Assembly (NCBI GenBank): GCA_964625615.1
Contig: CAZVDU010000129.1
Span: 1-11,833, forward strand
Reading direction: 5' to 3'
Origin: M269 sp964625615
GTDB taxonomy: Bacteria; Pseudomonadota; Gammaproteobacteria; Enterobacterales; Alteromonadaceae
DNA length: 11,833 bases
Numbering within the stretch: position 1 is the stretch's first letter; the number at the start of each line of letters is the position of its first letter. The position numbers and the translations under genes are program-made. Below are positions 1 through 6,653 of the stretch, one piece after another. The notes beneath the pieces are model-generated. The model did no database searches. It saw nothing but the letters and a program-made list of their open reading frames with translations, and was not told where the DNA came from.

Positions 1-57
1 ACTCCATGGGCACGAGACAAAGTCGAACAACTGTATTTGAGAACCTTTCACGATTAA
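1..57 (+). CDS. Possible C-terminal tail of a gene entering from the left edge
   Basis: Frame 1 is open from the first base to a TAA at 55-57 and reads TPWARDKVEQLYLRTFHD. The mix of charged, aromatic and leucine residues looks like a helical protein end. The other two plus frames give less protein-like text. Only 18 residues are present, so no family can be assigned. The AT-rich, non-coding-looking sequence after position 57 fits a gene ending here, facing the convergent minus-strand lipoprotein gene. This could be a chance open stretch. Confidence 0.4.
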   Translation, partial: TPWARDKVEQLYLRTFHD

Positions 58-108
58 TTCACTTATTAATTGCCTGTTTTCATGTTTTTTAATGAAAGTT
101 TATTTCAT

Positions 109-141
109 AAAAAGCTATTATTAATATGCTGATTAATAGCT
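109..141 (-). terminator. Weak rho-independent terminator for the lipoprotein gene
   Basis: An 8-bp inverted repeat, AGCTATTA at 113-120 and TAATAGCT at 134-141, encloses a 13-nt loop. Read on the minus strand it is followed by four Ts (109-112). It begins about 10 nt after the lipoprotein stop codon. The stem is AT-rich, so termination would be weak. The position is right, but the call rests only on the hairpin and the short T run. Confidence 0.45.
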
Positions 142-150
142 GGCATAATG

Positions 151-945
151 TCAGATAGGCCTTATAAACCGACCCTTATCAATTGCTTTAGAATAATCTT
201 TAGCTGTTTTTCGAAGCTTCTCGGTGTTAATACCTTGCTGTAAAAGAACTGATTCCACCTGGACAATATCAAGATCTTCAACATCATGCTCTACTGCAAT
301 TGTTCCCCAAATATAGGCCTTGTCAAACTCTTCTAATTTCATGTAAATAGTGGTTAAACTGCTAAAGATAGTGGTGTCAATCTCGCTCCCTTTTTCATGT
401 AATTCTAATGCATGGTGTAATGTCTTGATTGTTTTAGGTAGATCAAACTTGGTATAGTAAGAAGCCAATGCGACTTGCAGCTCTGACGTTTCTAGTTCTC
501 CCGTATCTCTATAATTCATAAAGGTTTCTAATGCTTTTTCATCATTGTTACGAGACCAGTGATAATACAATAAGTGAGGATCAATTGAGCCTTTCGTGGC
601 ACGCGATAAACGCTTAAGCTCTCGCTCAGCGGTTAATAAACCTTCCACTCGACCAGCTTGTTTTTCTTTGAATTTTATATGTTCTATTTTGGACGCTTTA
701 TCAATACACTTTTTGTAATCTTCAAAGCCAAGCAATAAATCATATTTGTTGATGTCCTTGGGAATGACAGAATCGTTATGTCTCGCCCTGATAATGATGG
801 ACTTCTCAGCACGACACCAGCTATCAGCGTTCAAGTCGGAACAGAACGTGGGGGAGTCCTCGCAAATACTCGCGATTGATTTCTCAGAGAAACCATCACA
901 CCCTATTAGAGAAAAAGTCACAATAACTAGCAAAGTCCGTAGCAT
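151..945 (-). CDS. Predicted inner-membrane lipoprotein, DUF2989-like, with TPR-like helices
   Basis: This is a 264-residue protein when started at the ATG at 945-943. An upstream in-frame ATG (1053) would add 36 residues in front of the signal peptide, so I reject it. Residues 1-16 form a lipoprotein signal: positive MLR, a hydrophobic core, then lipobox LIGC with Cys16 as the acylated residue. Asp17 at the +2 position is the classical Lol-avoidance signal, which predicts retention in the inner membrane facing the periplasm. Four further cysteines (28, 35, 44, 80) lie in the N-terminal half and could form disulfides. Residues about 124-240 are helical and TPR-like, including an EKALETF-type segment and a later segment ending EEFDKAYIWG. 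The protein resembles the DUF2989 family of Vibrio and Alteromonadales, whose function is unknown. The family name is from memory of the sequence type; the lipoprotein call is read directly. Confidence 0.8.
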   Translation of the reverse strand: MLRTLLVIVTFSLIGCDGFSEKSIASICEDSPTFCSDLNADSWCRAEKSIIIRARHNDSVIPKDINKYDLLLGFEDYKKCIDKASKIEHIKFKEKQAGRVEGLLTAERELKRLSRATKGSIDPHLLYYHWSRNNDEKALETFMNYRDTGELETSELQVALASYYTKFDLPKTIKTLHHALELHEKGSEIDTTIFSSLTTIYMKLEEFDKAYIWGTIAVEHDVEDLDIVQVESVLLQQGINTEKLRKTAKDYSKAIDKGRFIRPI

Positions 946-970
946 ACGTTTTAGCGCTCTATGATGAAAA

Positions 971-1000
971 ATTACAAATAAAACAGTCGAATTAGCCCAA
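971..1000 (-). promoter_or_regulatory. Candidate promoter for the lipoprotein gene
   Basis: On the minus strand TTGGGC (1000-995) and TGTAAT (976-971) are separated by 18 nt. The -10 matches the sigma-70 consensus at five of six positions; the -35 is weaker, with TTG only. Transcription would begin roughly 20 nt before the ATG at 945. That placement supports the internal start over the longer reading frame, because the upstream ATG at 1053 would lie upstream of the transcription start. Confidence 0.3.
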
Positions 1001-1070
1001 ACTAGATAATTTCTGTAATTTAAATCCAGTTTGTTGCAACCCCATGCATTCATTTAGAATGCGCGGCGTC

Positions 1071-1100
1071 TTGTAACCTTATAAGTAATGAAAGTATAGG
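1071..1100 (+). promoter_or_regulatory. Candidate promoter elements upstream of the GAPDH gene
   Basis: The divergent intergenic region holds TTGTAA (1071-1076) and TATAGG (1095-1100), spaced 18 nt, and an overlapping TATAAG (1080-1085) with no good -35. The first pair would leave a leader of only a few bases before the ATG at 1113. The second leaves room for the weak Shine-Dalgarno AGGT (1098-1101). The sequence does not settle which is used. Confidence 0.25.
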
Positions 1101-1112
1101 TAAACTAAAATC

Positions 1113-2552
1113 ATGAACCAAGAGTTTGAGCAACAATTATTATCTAGCTGGCAAGAGCGCCAAGAATTCGCAGAGCGTATGCAACCATTATTGGGTAAAT
1201 TGTATCGTGACCAAGCGGTTGAAGTGAGTGTTTATGGAAGGCCACTTCTAGGTGTAACCAGTATTGATATTATTAAGGCTCACAGAGCGGTTAGACTGTT
1301 CGAATCGCAAAAACTGCGATTACGTGAGAGCTGGCCGTTGCTTGAAGCGTTGAGTGAGTTAAAGTTAGCTCCTGGTAGAGTTGATTTAGGTAAGTTGGCG
1401 TTTCAATATCATCATGCCGAACATTCACATGACTCCATTGATTCTTTCTTGAGAGAGAAGCTTGTTGATTTAGTTGATGTTGAAGATCGCCATGACAATC
1501 AAGATGTCGTGCTTTATGGCTTTGGTCGTATTGGGCGTTTGATGGCTCGCTTGCTTATCGAGCGTCACGGCACTAATAATAAATTACGACTACGTGCCAT
1601 TGTTGTTCGTGGTGGTAAAGAAGGCGATCTCGAAAAACGTGCTAGTTTACTCCGCCGAGATTCAGTGCACGGTCCATTCAATGGCAGTATTACCGTTGAT
1701 CATGAGCGTAACGCTATCAAAGCGAACGGCGTGTTCATTAAAGTTATTTACGCCAATAATCCGACTGAAGTTGATTATGAACAATATGGCATTAAAAAAG
1801 CTATTGTTATCGACAACACGGGCATGTGGCGTGATGAAAAGGGGCTAGGGCAGCACCTTGAATCTAAGGGTGCTGGAAAAGTTATCCTGACTGCACCTGG
1901 TAAAGGTGATATTAAAAACATCGTGTTTGGTGTTAACGACAATGAAATCGAGTTGACTGATACAATTATGTCAGCAGCGAGTTGCACGACTAATGCAATT
2001 ACGCCTGTACTTAAAGCTATCGATGAAAAGTTTGGTATTGCACATGGTCACGTTGAAACGGTGCACTCTTATACCAATGACCAACACCTGATTGATAACT
2101 TCCACAAAGCTGATCGCCGTGGTCGAAGTGCCGCACTTAATATGGTACTAACAGAAACAGGCGCTGCCAAAGCGGTAGCTAAGGCTTACCCTCAACTTGC
2201 TGGGAAGTTGACAGGTAACGCGATTCGTGTGCCAACACCTAATGTGTCTATGGCGATATTAAACCTGCAATTGAATGAATCTAGCAGTAAAGAAGATATG
2301 AACGAATATATGCGCCACATGTCTTTGTTTTCTGAGCTGCAAGATCAAATTGACTTTACCAATTCAACAGAGGTGGTTTCTAGCGATTTAGTGGGTTCTC
2401 GTTGTGCAGGTATATTTGATGCGCAAGCTACTATTGTGTCTGACAATAGCGCGACGCTTTACGTGTGGTATGACAATGAGTTTGGATACAGTTGCCAGGT
2501 TATGCGTGTTGTGCAGGAGATGGCAGGGTTACATTATCCAGTATTGCCCTAG
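1113..2552 (+). CDS. Glyceraldehyde-3-phosphate dehydrogenase, long form with N-terminal extension
   Basis: The enzyme interconverts glyceraldehyde-3-phosphate and 1,3-bisphosphoglycerate with NAD(P) in the cytosol. Residues about 131-479 are a GAPDH core: Rossmann motif GFGRIGR (136-142), DSVHGPF (183-189), catalytic loop ASCTTN with nucleophile Cys291, the partner His318 in TVHSYT, GKLTGNAIRVPTPNVS (364-379), and WYDNEFGYS (452-460, with Phe where many GAPDHs have Trp). The protein has 479 residues against about 330 for classical GapA, because of about 130 extra N-terminal residues that are helical and charged. Similar long GAPDHs exist in Pseudomonas, Shewanella and Vibrio alongside a standard GapA. 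The end of the second beta strand reads AIVVRGGKEG (162-171), without the Asp that selects NAD in classical enzymes, so NADP use is possible (inference). All catalytic residues are present. It is transcribed alone and followed by a strong terminator. Confidence 0.93.
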   Translation: MNQEFEQQLLSSWQERQEFAERMQPLLGKLYRDQAVEVSVYGRPLLGVTSIDIIKAHRAVRLFESQKLRLRESWPLLEALSELKLAPGRVDLGKLAFQYHHAEHSHDSIDSFLREKLVDLVDVEDRHDNQDVVLYGFGRIGRLMARLLIERHGTNNKLRLRAIVVRGGKEGDLEKRASLLRRDSVHGPFNGSITVDHERNAIKANGVFIKVIYANNPTEVDYEQYGIKKAIVIDNTGMWRDEKGLGQHLESKGAGKVILTAPGKGDIKNIVFGVNDNEIELTDTIMSAASCTTNAITPVLKAIDEKFGIAHGHVETVHSYTNDQHLIDNFHKADRRGRSAALNMVLTETGAAKAVAKAYPQLAGKLTGNAIRVPTPNVSMAILNLQLNESSSKEDMNEYMRHMSLFSELQDQIDFTNSTEVVSSDLVGSRCAGIFDAQATIVSDNSATLYVWYDNEFGYSCQVMRVVQEMAGLHYPVLP

Positions 2553-2585
2553 TCACACTGAATAGGCTTTGTATTTTTTGACAAG

Positions 2586-2610
2586 AGGCGGTAATGTTTA
2601 CCGCCTTTTT
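2586..2610 (+). terminator. Strong rho-independent terminator after the GAPDH gene
   Basis: GGCGGTAA (2587-2594) pairs perfectly with TTACCGCC (2598-2605) over a 3-nt loop, with an A-T pair extending the base. Five Ts follow (2606-2610). It lies 34 nt after the GAPDH stop and 55 nt before the next gene, so the next gene needs its own promoter or readthrough. Confidence 0.9.
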
Positions 2611-2664
2611 CCTTTCTAAACATTAGAGCCTGTTTTTCAATTTTACTGCTAGGTAATAAGTTGT

Positions 2665-3231
2665 ATGTCTAACCCTATTATTAATAACCCCGATGTGTTT
2701 AAAGAGTTGCCGACGGATGAGAACTCAAAAGGTGTTGCTCAAAAGCTAAAAGGTTGGGCTAAAGAGCTGACTATTTTTGCTGTCATTTTTTTCGGGATAA
2801 TGGCTTGGCAAACGAAAGATATGCTTAATACTGATGGCAGTGTTAGCGTAGACGCCACTGTACTTCCAACACTTGTCGGCACAACCATGCCTTTGGCGGA
2901 GAGTGGAAAGCCAACCTTGGTTTATTTTTTTGCACCTTGGTGCAGCATATGCAAATTAAGCATAGGTAATTTAGAAGGCCTCAACACTGACAAATTCAAT
3001 ATTGTGACAGTTGCATTAGACTATGACAGTATTGAAGCAGTGCAAGGTTTTGCACAAGAACAAGGACTCACAGTGCCTGTACTATTGGGGACAAGGGATC
3101 TAAAAGAGAAATTTAAGATTAAGGGGTATCCAAGCTACTATTTGCTGGATGAGAATAAAAAAGTGGTCTCTAAATCCTATGGTTACAGCTCAACCCTTGG
3201 CATGAAGCTCAGAGCTTGGGCTAATAGCTAA
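2665..3231 (+). CDS. Membrane-anchored thioredoxin-fold protein (TlpA/redoxin-like)
   Basis: This 188-residue protein has a cytoplasmic N-terminus of about 33 residues ending in basic residues (KLKGWAKE), one membrane segment at about 34-48 (ELTIFAVIFFGIMAW), and a thioredoxin-fold domain that should lie in the periplasm. The fold is shown by the strand LVYFFAPWC, the redox motif C93-S-I-C96, a second strand NIVTVALDYD (112-121), and the cis-proline site GYPSYYLLD with Pro156. It probably reduces or oxidises disulfides of exported proteins, like TlpA/ResA or ScsD-type proteins. Its partners and direction are not evident. The active-site dipeptide Ser-Ile is unlike the Gly-Pro of thioredoxin or Pro-His of DsbA, so its redox potential cannot be guessed. 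No DsbD-like partner gene is nearby. The ATG at 2665 has only a weak ribosome site (AGG at 2651-2653). Confidence 0.82.
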   Translation: MSNPIINNPDVFKELPTDENSKGVAQKLKGWAKELTIFAVIFFGIMAWQTKDMLNTDGSVSVDATVLPTLVGTTMPLAESGKPTLVYFFAPWCSICKLSIGNLEGLNTDKFNIVTVALDYDSIEAVQGFAQEQGLTVPVLLGTRDLKEKFKIKGYPSYYLLDENKKVVSKSYGYSSTLGMKLRAWANS

Positions 3232-3246
3232 ATGTTATGAATTCGA

Positions 3247-3264
3247 TACGCCTATTAGGGCGTA
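3247..3264. repeat. Short GC-rich inverted repeat between the thioredoxin-like and M14 genes
   Basis: TACGCC (3247-3252) and GGCGTA (3259-3264) form a perfect 6-bp stem over a 6-nt loop, 15 nt after the thioredoxin-like stop codon. No T run follows on either strand, so it is not a typical intrinsic terminator. It might be a weak terminator, an mRNA 3'-end stabiliser or a protein-binding palindrome. Confidence 0.35.
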
Positions 3265-3340
3265 AGGGTTACATATTTAGTCACGCTACTTTTCAGTTAT
3301 GCTATGCTCCGAATATTCTAATAACAACCCTACAGTTGAC

Positions 3341-4468
3341 ATGAAAATAACCAGCAATTTCGATAGCGGAAACGTCAATGTTGTGACCGCAGAGTCGCCT
3401 AGTAATATCCAATTATCTATCAATAAAGACAACCAGTCTGACTTTTATCAGTGGTTTCATTTTAAGCTTGATTCTACACCTATGGTCGAGCATAAAATGA
3501 CGCTGATTGATTTAAAGCAATCTGCTTACCCAGATGGTTGGAAAGATTATCAAGCCGTTGCTTCTTACGATAGAAAAGAGTGGTTCAGAGTTGATAGTGA
3601 ATTTGATGGCGACAAACTCGTTATTGAGCATACTCCCGAATTTAACCACACCTATTACGCTTATTTTGCACCTTATGGTTATGAGCGTCATTTAGATTTA
3701 TTAGCTTGGGCACAGTCGTCTTTTGACTGTCAGCAAGTTAATTTGGGTGAAACTATAGACGGGCGAGACTTATCAATGTTGATTGTTGGTGAGCCTGCCG
3801 ACGATAAAAAGGTTATTTGGATCACTGCAAGGCAACATCCGGGTGAGACAATGGCCGAATGGTTGATCGAAGGTCTATTGGAAAGGTTGTTAGATGATGA
3901 AGATGGTATTGCGCGCTCCCTGTTGGATAAGTGTGTATTCTACGTTGTGCCTAATATGAACCCTGATGGATCTTATCGTGGGCACCTGAGAACGAATGCT
4001 GCAGGAGTGAATCTAAACAGAGAGTGGGCTGAACCAAGCATGGAAAAGAGCCCTGAAGTTTACTTAGTGTTGTCTAAGATGCGCGAAACCGGTGTTGATA
4101 TGTTTTTGGATGTGCACGGTGATGAAGCGCTCCCCTACAATTTTGTTGCTGGTTCTGAAGGTAATCCAAATTACAGCCCGAAAATTGCCGCCTTAGAAGA
4201 TCATTTTAAACGTGTTTTTATGCAGACCACGCCAGAATTTCAAGACACCTATGGCTACCCTAAAGATGAACCAGGGCAAGCTAATATGACCGTCGGATCT
4301 TGTGCCGTTGGCAACGAGTTTAAGTGTTTGTCCTACACTCTTGAGATGCCTTTTAAAGACAACGCTGATTTGCCTGATCCTGCTTTTGGTTGGTCCCCTA
4401 ATCGATGCAAACAATTGGGCGAAGATGTATTAGTGGCTATTCATGCGGTAGCTGATACGTTACGCTAA
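3341..4468 (+). CDS. M14 metallocarboxypeptidase, bacterial cytosolic-carboxypeptidase-like
   Basis: This 375-residue zinc peptidase is started at the ATG at 3341. The first in-frame ATG (3299) would add 14 residues unlike the family, whose members typically begin with a phrase like MKITSNFDSGNV. Residues about 1-120 form the beta-rich N-terminal domain seen in cytosolic carboxypeptidases (CCPs), and about 121-375 the catalytic domain. Zinc ligands are His166 and Glu169 in ARQHPGE and His259 in LDVHGDE. Asn226-Arg227 in NLNREW is the substrate carboxylate site, and Glu335 in YTLEMPF is the catalytic base. No signal peptide is visible, so it should act in the cytosol, trimming C-terminal residues of peptides or proteins. 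Eukaryotic CCPs remove glutamates; the substrate of the bacterial proteins is not known to me. The ribosome site is weak. It may have its own promoter in 3232-3340, but I could not identify a good one. Confidence 0.88.
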   Translation: MKITSNFDSGNVNVVTAESPSNIQLSINKDNQSDFYQWFHFKLDSTPMVEHKMTLIDLKQSAYPDGWKDYQAVASYDRKEWFRVDSEFDGDKLVIEHTPEFNHTYYAYFAPYGYERHLDLLAWAQSSFDCQQVNLGETIDGRDLSMLIVGEPADDKKVIWITARQHPGETMAEWLIEGLLERLLDDEDGIARSLLDKCVFYVVPNMNPDGSYRGHLRTNAAGVNLNREWAEPSMEKSPEVYLVLSKMRETGVDMFLDVHGDEALPYNFVAGSEGNPNYSPKIAALEDHFKRVFMQTTPEFQDTYGYPKDEPGQANMTVGSCAVGNEFKCLSYTLEMPFKDNADLPDPAFGWSPNRCKQLGEDVLVAIHAVADTLR

Positions 4469-4512
4469 TAAGCAGAAAAACTAACATGATTAATTTAATA
4501 ACAATAATGATT

Positions 4513-4518
4513 AAGGAG
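4513..4518 (+). promoter_or_regulatory. Shine-Dalgarno site fixing the symporter TTG start
   Basis: AAGGAG lies 7 nt upstream of the TTG at 4526-4528. No in-frame ATG is nearby: the ATG at 4507 is in another frame. The TTG is therefore the likely initiation codon. The strong site probably offsets the poor start codon. Confidence 0.75.
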
Positions 4519-4525
4519 AATATCT

Positions 4526-6190
4526 TTGGAATCCGTCTCTAATATACTGCTGACTCTCGATGGTTTTTTGGGAAGTTCTTGGTGGTTCCCTTATGCTTTA
4601 TTAGGTACAGGCTTATTCTTCACCATTTACCTTAAATTCCCACAAATTCGTTACTTCAGGCATGCTACCAAGGTCGTGAGTGGCAAGTTTGATAAAGGTG
4701 GAGAACCAGGTGATACTTCTCACTTTCAAGCGTTAACTACAGCGCTATCAGGTACCGTGGGTACGGGTAATATCAGCGGTGTTGCACTAGCAATATTTGT
4801 TGGTGGACCTGCCGCTATTTTTTGGATGTGGGCAACCGCATTTTTCGGTATGACAACCAAATTCGTAGAGGTAACTTTATCGCACAAATACCGTGTTAAA
4901 ACGGATGACGGCACTATGGCTGGTGGTCCCATGTATTACATGGACAGGCGCTTAAACATGAAGTGGCTGGCGGTTGCCTTTGCAATAGCGACAGTATTGA
5001 GCTCATTCGGTACAGGTAACTTACCTCAGATAAACGGCATTGCCAGTAGTATGGAAGCGACATTTGGTTTTAACCCAATGTATGTGGGTGGTGTTTTGGC
5101 CGTGCTTTTAGCTTTGGTCATTTTGGGCGGTATTAAGCGTATAGCTTCTGTAACGTCTAAAATTGTCCCTATTATGGCGCTTATTTATTTGGTAGGTGCG
5201 TTAGCGGTTATCTTTGCTAACGCAGGCAACATTGGACCTGCTTTCGTGTCTATCATTGGTGATGTCTTTTCGGGTTCTGCTGCCGTTGGTGGATTCTTAG
5301 GTGCTGGGATTGCAGCTGCTTTTACAAAAGGTGTTAACCGTGGTTTGTTCTCGAATGAGGCCGGTCAAGGTTCTGCACCGATTGCTCACGCGGCCGCAAA
5401 AACAGAAGAGCCTGTGTCTGAAGGTATGGTGTCTATTCTAGAGCCTTTCATCGACACCATCATTATTTGTACAATTACTGGTTTGGTTATTCTTTCTTCG
5501 GGTGTTTGGACAGAGAAATTCGAAAACGAGTTTGACCGCTCTGATATGACGATTGTCGCTGGTGCTTATGTTGAGTCTAACGAGCAAGATCATGCTAGCA
5601 TTGCGGGCTTTGTTGGCGGTGTTGAAGGGAACGATGTAGAACTTTATAACGGCGAGATTCGTGTTGTTTCAGGTAAAGCACTTAATCGCGATTTTACCGT
5701 TATTAACTCACGTTCTTTTGCCGATGATGTTACTTATAAATTGTCGTCTGAAGAAGATCTCTATACCGGAACATTGAGAGTTGTTGATGGGGTGATTGTT
5801 AAAGACAACATTGTTGTTACCGGAAAGTCACTGTTGCATTCGGCGAAGTTAACAACAAAAGCATTTACTCGCGGCTTCTTTGGAGAGTCGGGACAGTATA
5901 TTGTTTCTATTGGCTTATTGTTATTTGCCTTCTCAACAGCAATATCCTGGTCCTATTATGGTGATAGGGCAATGACATACTTGTTGGGTCCACGCTCTGT
6001 TATGCCTTACCGTGTGTTTTATGTGGCAGGGTTCTTTTGGGCGTCATTCGCTGATACAACCTTAGTTTGGCACCTGTCGGCTGTCGCCATTGTCGTGATG
6101 ACATTGCCTAATTTATTCGGCATCTTGTTATTACGTAAGGAAATGAAGGAAACCGTGGATGAATATTGGCAAAAGTTTGGCAATAAATAA
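4526..6190 (+). CDS. Sodium:alanine/glycine symporter (AGCS family) with an inserted soluble domain
   Basis: This inner-membrane carrier takes up alanine or glycine with sodium. It is 554 residues long against about 450-480 for many family members. Family signatures are clear: GTVGTGNISGVALAI (76-90), GGPAAIFWMWATAFFG (93-108, close to the AGCS signature), MAGGPMYYMD (131-140), and the conserved NRGLFSNEAGQGS starting at Asn271. About ten or more hydrophobic segments are visible. The extra length is mostly a block at about residues 333-439 with no membrane segment, rich in acidic and beta-forming residues, placed between SSGVW and the conserved LTTKAF; the carrier core then resumes with IGLLLFAFSTAISWSYYGD. 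The block contains a repeated motif, LYNGEIRVVSG and LYTGTLRVVDG. I recall that the marine sodium-linked D-alanine/glycine permease DagA of Alteromonas haloplanktis is also long (about 540 residues), so this may be its orthologue. Translation starts at TTG, supported by a strong ribosome site. Confidence 0.92.
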   Translation: MESVSNILLTLDGFLGSSWWFPYALLGTGLFFTIYLKFPQIRYFRHATKVVSGKFDKGGEPGDTSHFQALTTALSGTVGTGNISGVALAIFVGGPAAIFWMWATAFFGMTTKFVEVTLSHKYRVKTDDGTMAGGPMYYMDRRLNMKWLAVAFAIATVLSSFGTGNLPQINGIASSMEATFGFNPMYVGGVLAVLLALVILGGIKRIASVTSKIVPIMALIYLVGALAVIFANAGNIGPAFVSIIGDVFSGSAAVGGFLGAGIAAAFTKGVNRGLFSNEAGQGSAPIAHAAAKTEEPVSEGMVSILEPFIDTIIICTITGLVILSSGVWTEKFENEFDRSDMTIVAGAYVESNEQDHASIAGFVGGVEGNDVELYNGEIRVVSGKALNRDFTVINSRSFADDVTYKLSSEEDLYTGTLRVVDGVIVKDNIVVTGKSLLHSAKLTTKAFTRGFFGESGQYIVSIGLLLFAFSTAISWSYYGDRAMTYLLGPRSVMPYRVFYVAGFFWASFADTTLVWHLSAVAIVVMTLPNLFGILLLRKEMKETVDEYWQKFGNK

Positions 6191-6210
6191 CGACTGATAC
6201 GGGTCTTTAT

Positions 6211-6236
6211 AAGCGAGGGGTTGCCCTCGCTTTTTT
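6211..6236 (+). terminator. Strong rho-independent terminator after the symporter gene
   Basis: The stem GCGAGGG (6213-6219) pairs with CCCTCGC (6224-6230) over a GTTG loop, with flanking A-T extension, and is followed by six Ts (6231-6236). It starts 20 nt after the symporter stop codon and isolates the symporter from the cluster that follows. Confidence 0.92.
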
Positions 6237-6264
6237 GTATCTGCGACACTAGTGGTTGCACGGT

Positions 6265-6298
6265 TTGACTTTCATTAATAGTCGCTATTCGTTATAGT
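6265..6298 (+). promoter_or_regulatory. Candidate promoter for the zinc-ribbon/YeaC/DUF349 cluster
   Basis: TATAGT (6293-6298) is a good -10 match placed 25 nt before the ATG at 6324. TTGACT (6265-6270) is a near-perfect -35, but the 22-nt spacing is too long for standard sigma-70. The -10 may work with a poorer -35 nearer to it (TTTCAT, 6270-6275). The terminator just upstream means a promoter must lie in this stretch. Confidence 0.35.
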
Positions 6299-6323
6299 GC
6301 GACTCCTTATTTCGGAGGATTTC

Positions 6324-6653
6324 ATGGCGTTAATTGATTGCCCTTCATGCAATAAAAAGATATCTGACAAAGCGAAGCAATGTTCGCATTGCAATACTGA
6401 TTTTACGAAGACAACGGCTGATGATGCTGAACGTAAGAAAAGTATGTCTAAGTTTAAACGTAGCCAGAGTATCCAAAATCAATCAATGGTCGCTATGTTG
6501 ATGTTCGTCGGTGGTTTCGCGTATATGTTTATGGGCGAGCAAGTTACCGCTGACGATATCAGATATAAAGCTGCTATTACTTGCACGGTAATTGGTTTTG
6601 TTTGGTATATAGTCAATCGCGCGCGAATGATATGGTTAAAGAGGTTTAGTTAG
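6324..6653 (+). CDS. Small zinc-ribbon membrane protein
   Basis: This 109-residue protein starts at the ATG at 6324, which has a strong ribosome site (CGGAGGA, 6313-6319). A GTG at 6297 in the same frame lacks such a site and would place extra residues before the zinc ribbon. The N-terminus has two CxxC knuckles, C6-P-S-C9 and C20-S-H-C23, forming a rubredoxin-like zinc ribbon that should face the cytosol. A charged linker (about 30-50) leads to two hydrophobic segments at about 55-70 and 84-98, ending in a basic tail. The layout matches the common zinc-ribbon-domain membrane proteins of unknown function. Its TAG stop overlaps the GTG start of the next gene by one base, so the two are probably translationally coupled. 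Confidence 0.8.
   Translation: MALIDCPSCNKKISDKAKQCSHCNTDFTKTTADDAERKKSMSKFKRSQSIQNQSMVAMLMFVGGFAYMFMGEQVTADDIRYKAAITCTVIGFVWYIVNRARMIWLKRFS
6638..6644 (+). promoter_or_regulatory. Shine-Dalgarno site for the YeaC GTG start
   Basis: AAAGAGG ends 8 nt before the GTG at 6653 and lies inside the last codons of the zinc-ribbon gene. It supports GTG as the start and re-initiation after the upstream stop. Confidence 0.6.

Noticed and set aside
78..108. Alternating TTTCAT / ATGAAA / TTTCAT segments (78-83, 92-97, 103-108) that could form two mutually exclusive hairpins
   Set aside because: The stems are only 6 bp and AT-rich in an AT-rich gap, so chance is the simplest explanation. There is no leader peptide or gene downstream on which an attenuator could act.
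946..1053. Longer N-terminus for the minus-strand lipoprotein, starting at 1053
   Set aside because: It would put 36 residues ahead of a good lipoprotein signal peptide, and the candidate promoter lies inside this stretch. The ATG at 945 is the better start.
3299..3340. Longer N-terminus for the M14 peptidase from the ATG at 3299
   Set aside because: The added residues do not resemble the family, while MKITSNFDSG at 3341 looks like its normal beginning.
6265..6298. TTGACT and TATAGT as a perfect sigma-70 promoter
   Set aside because: The individual boxes are good, but the 22-nt spacing is too wide, so they are kept only as a low-confidence candidate.
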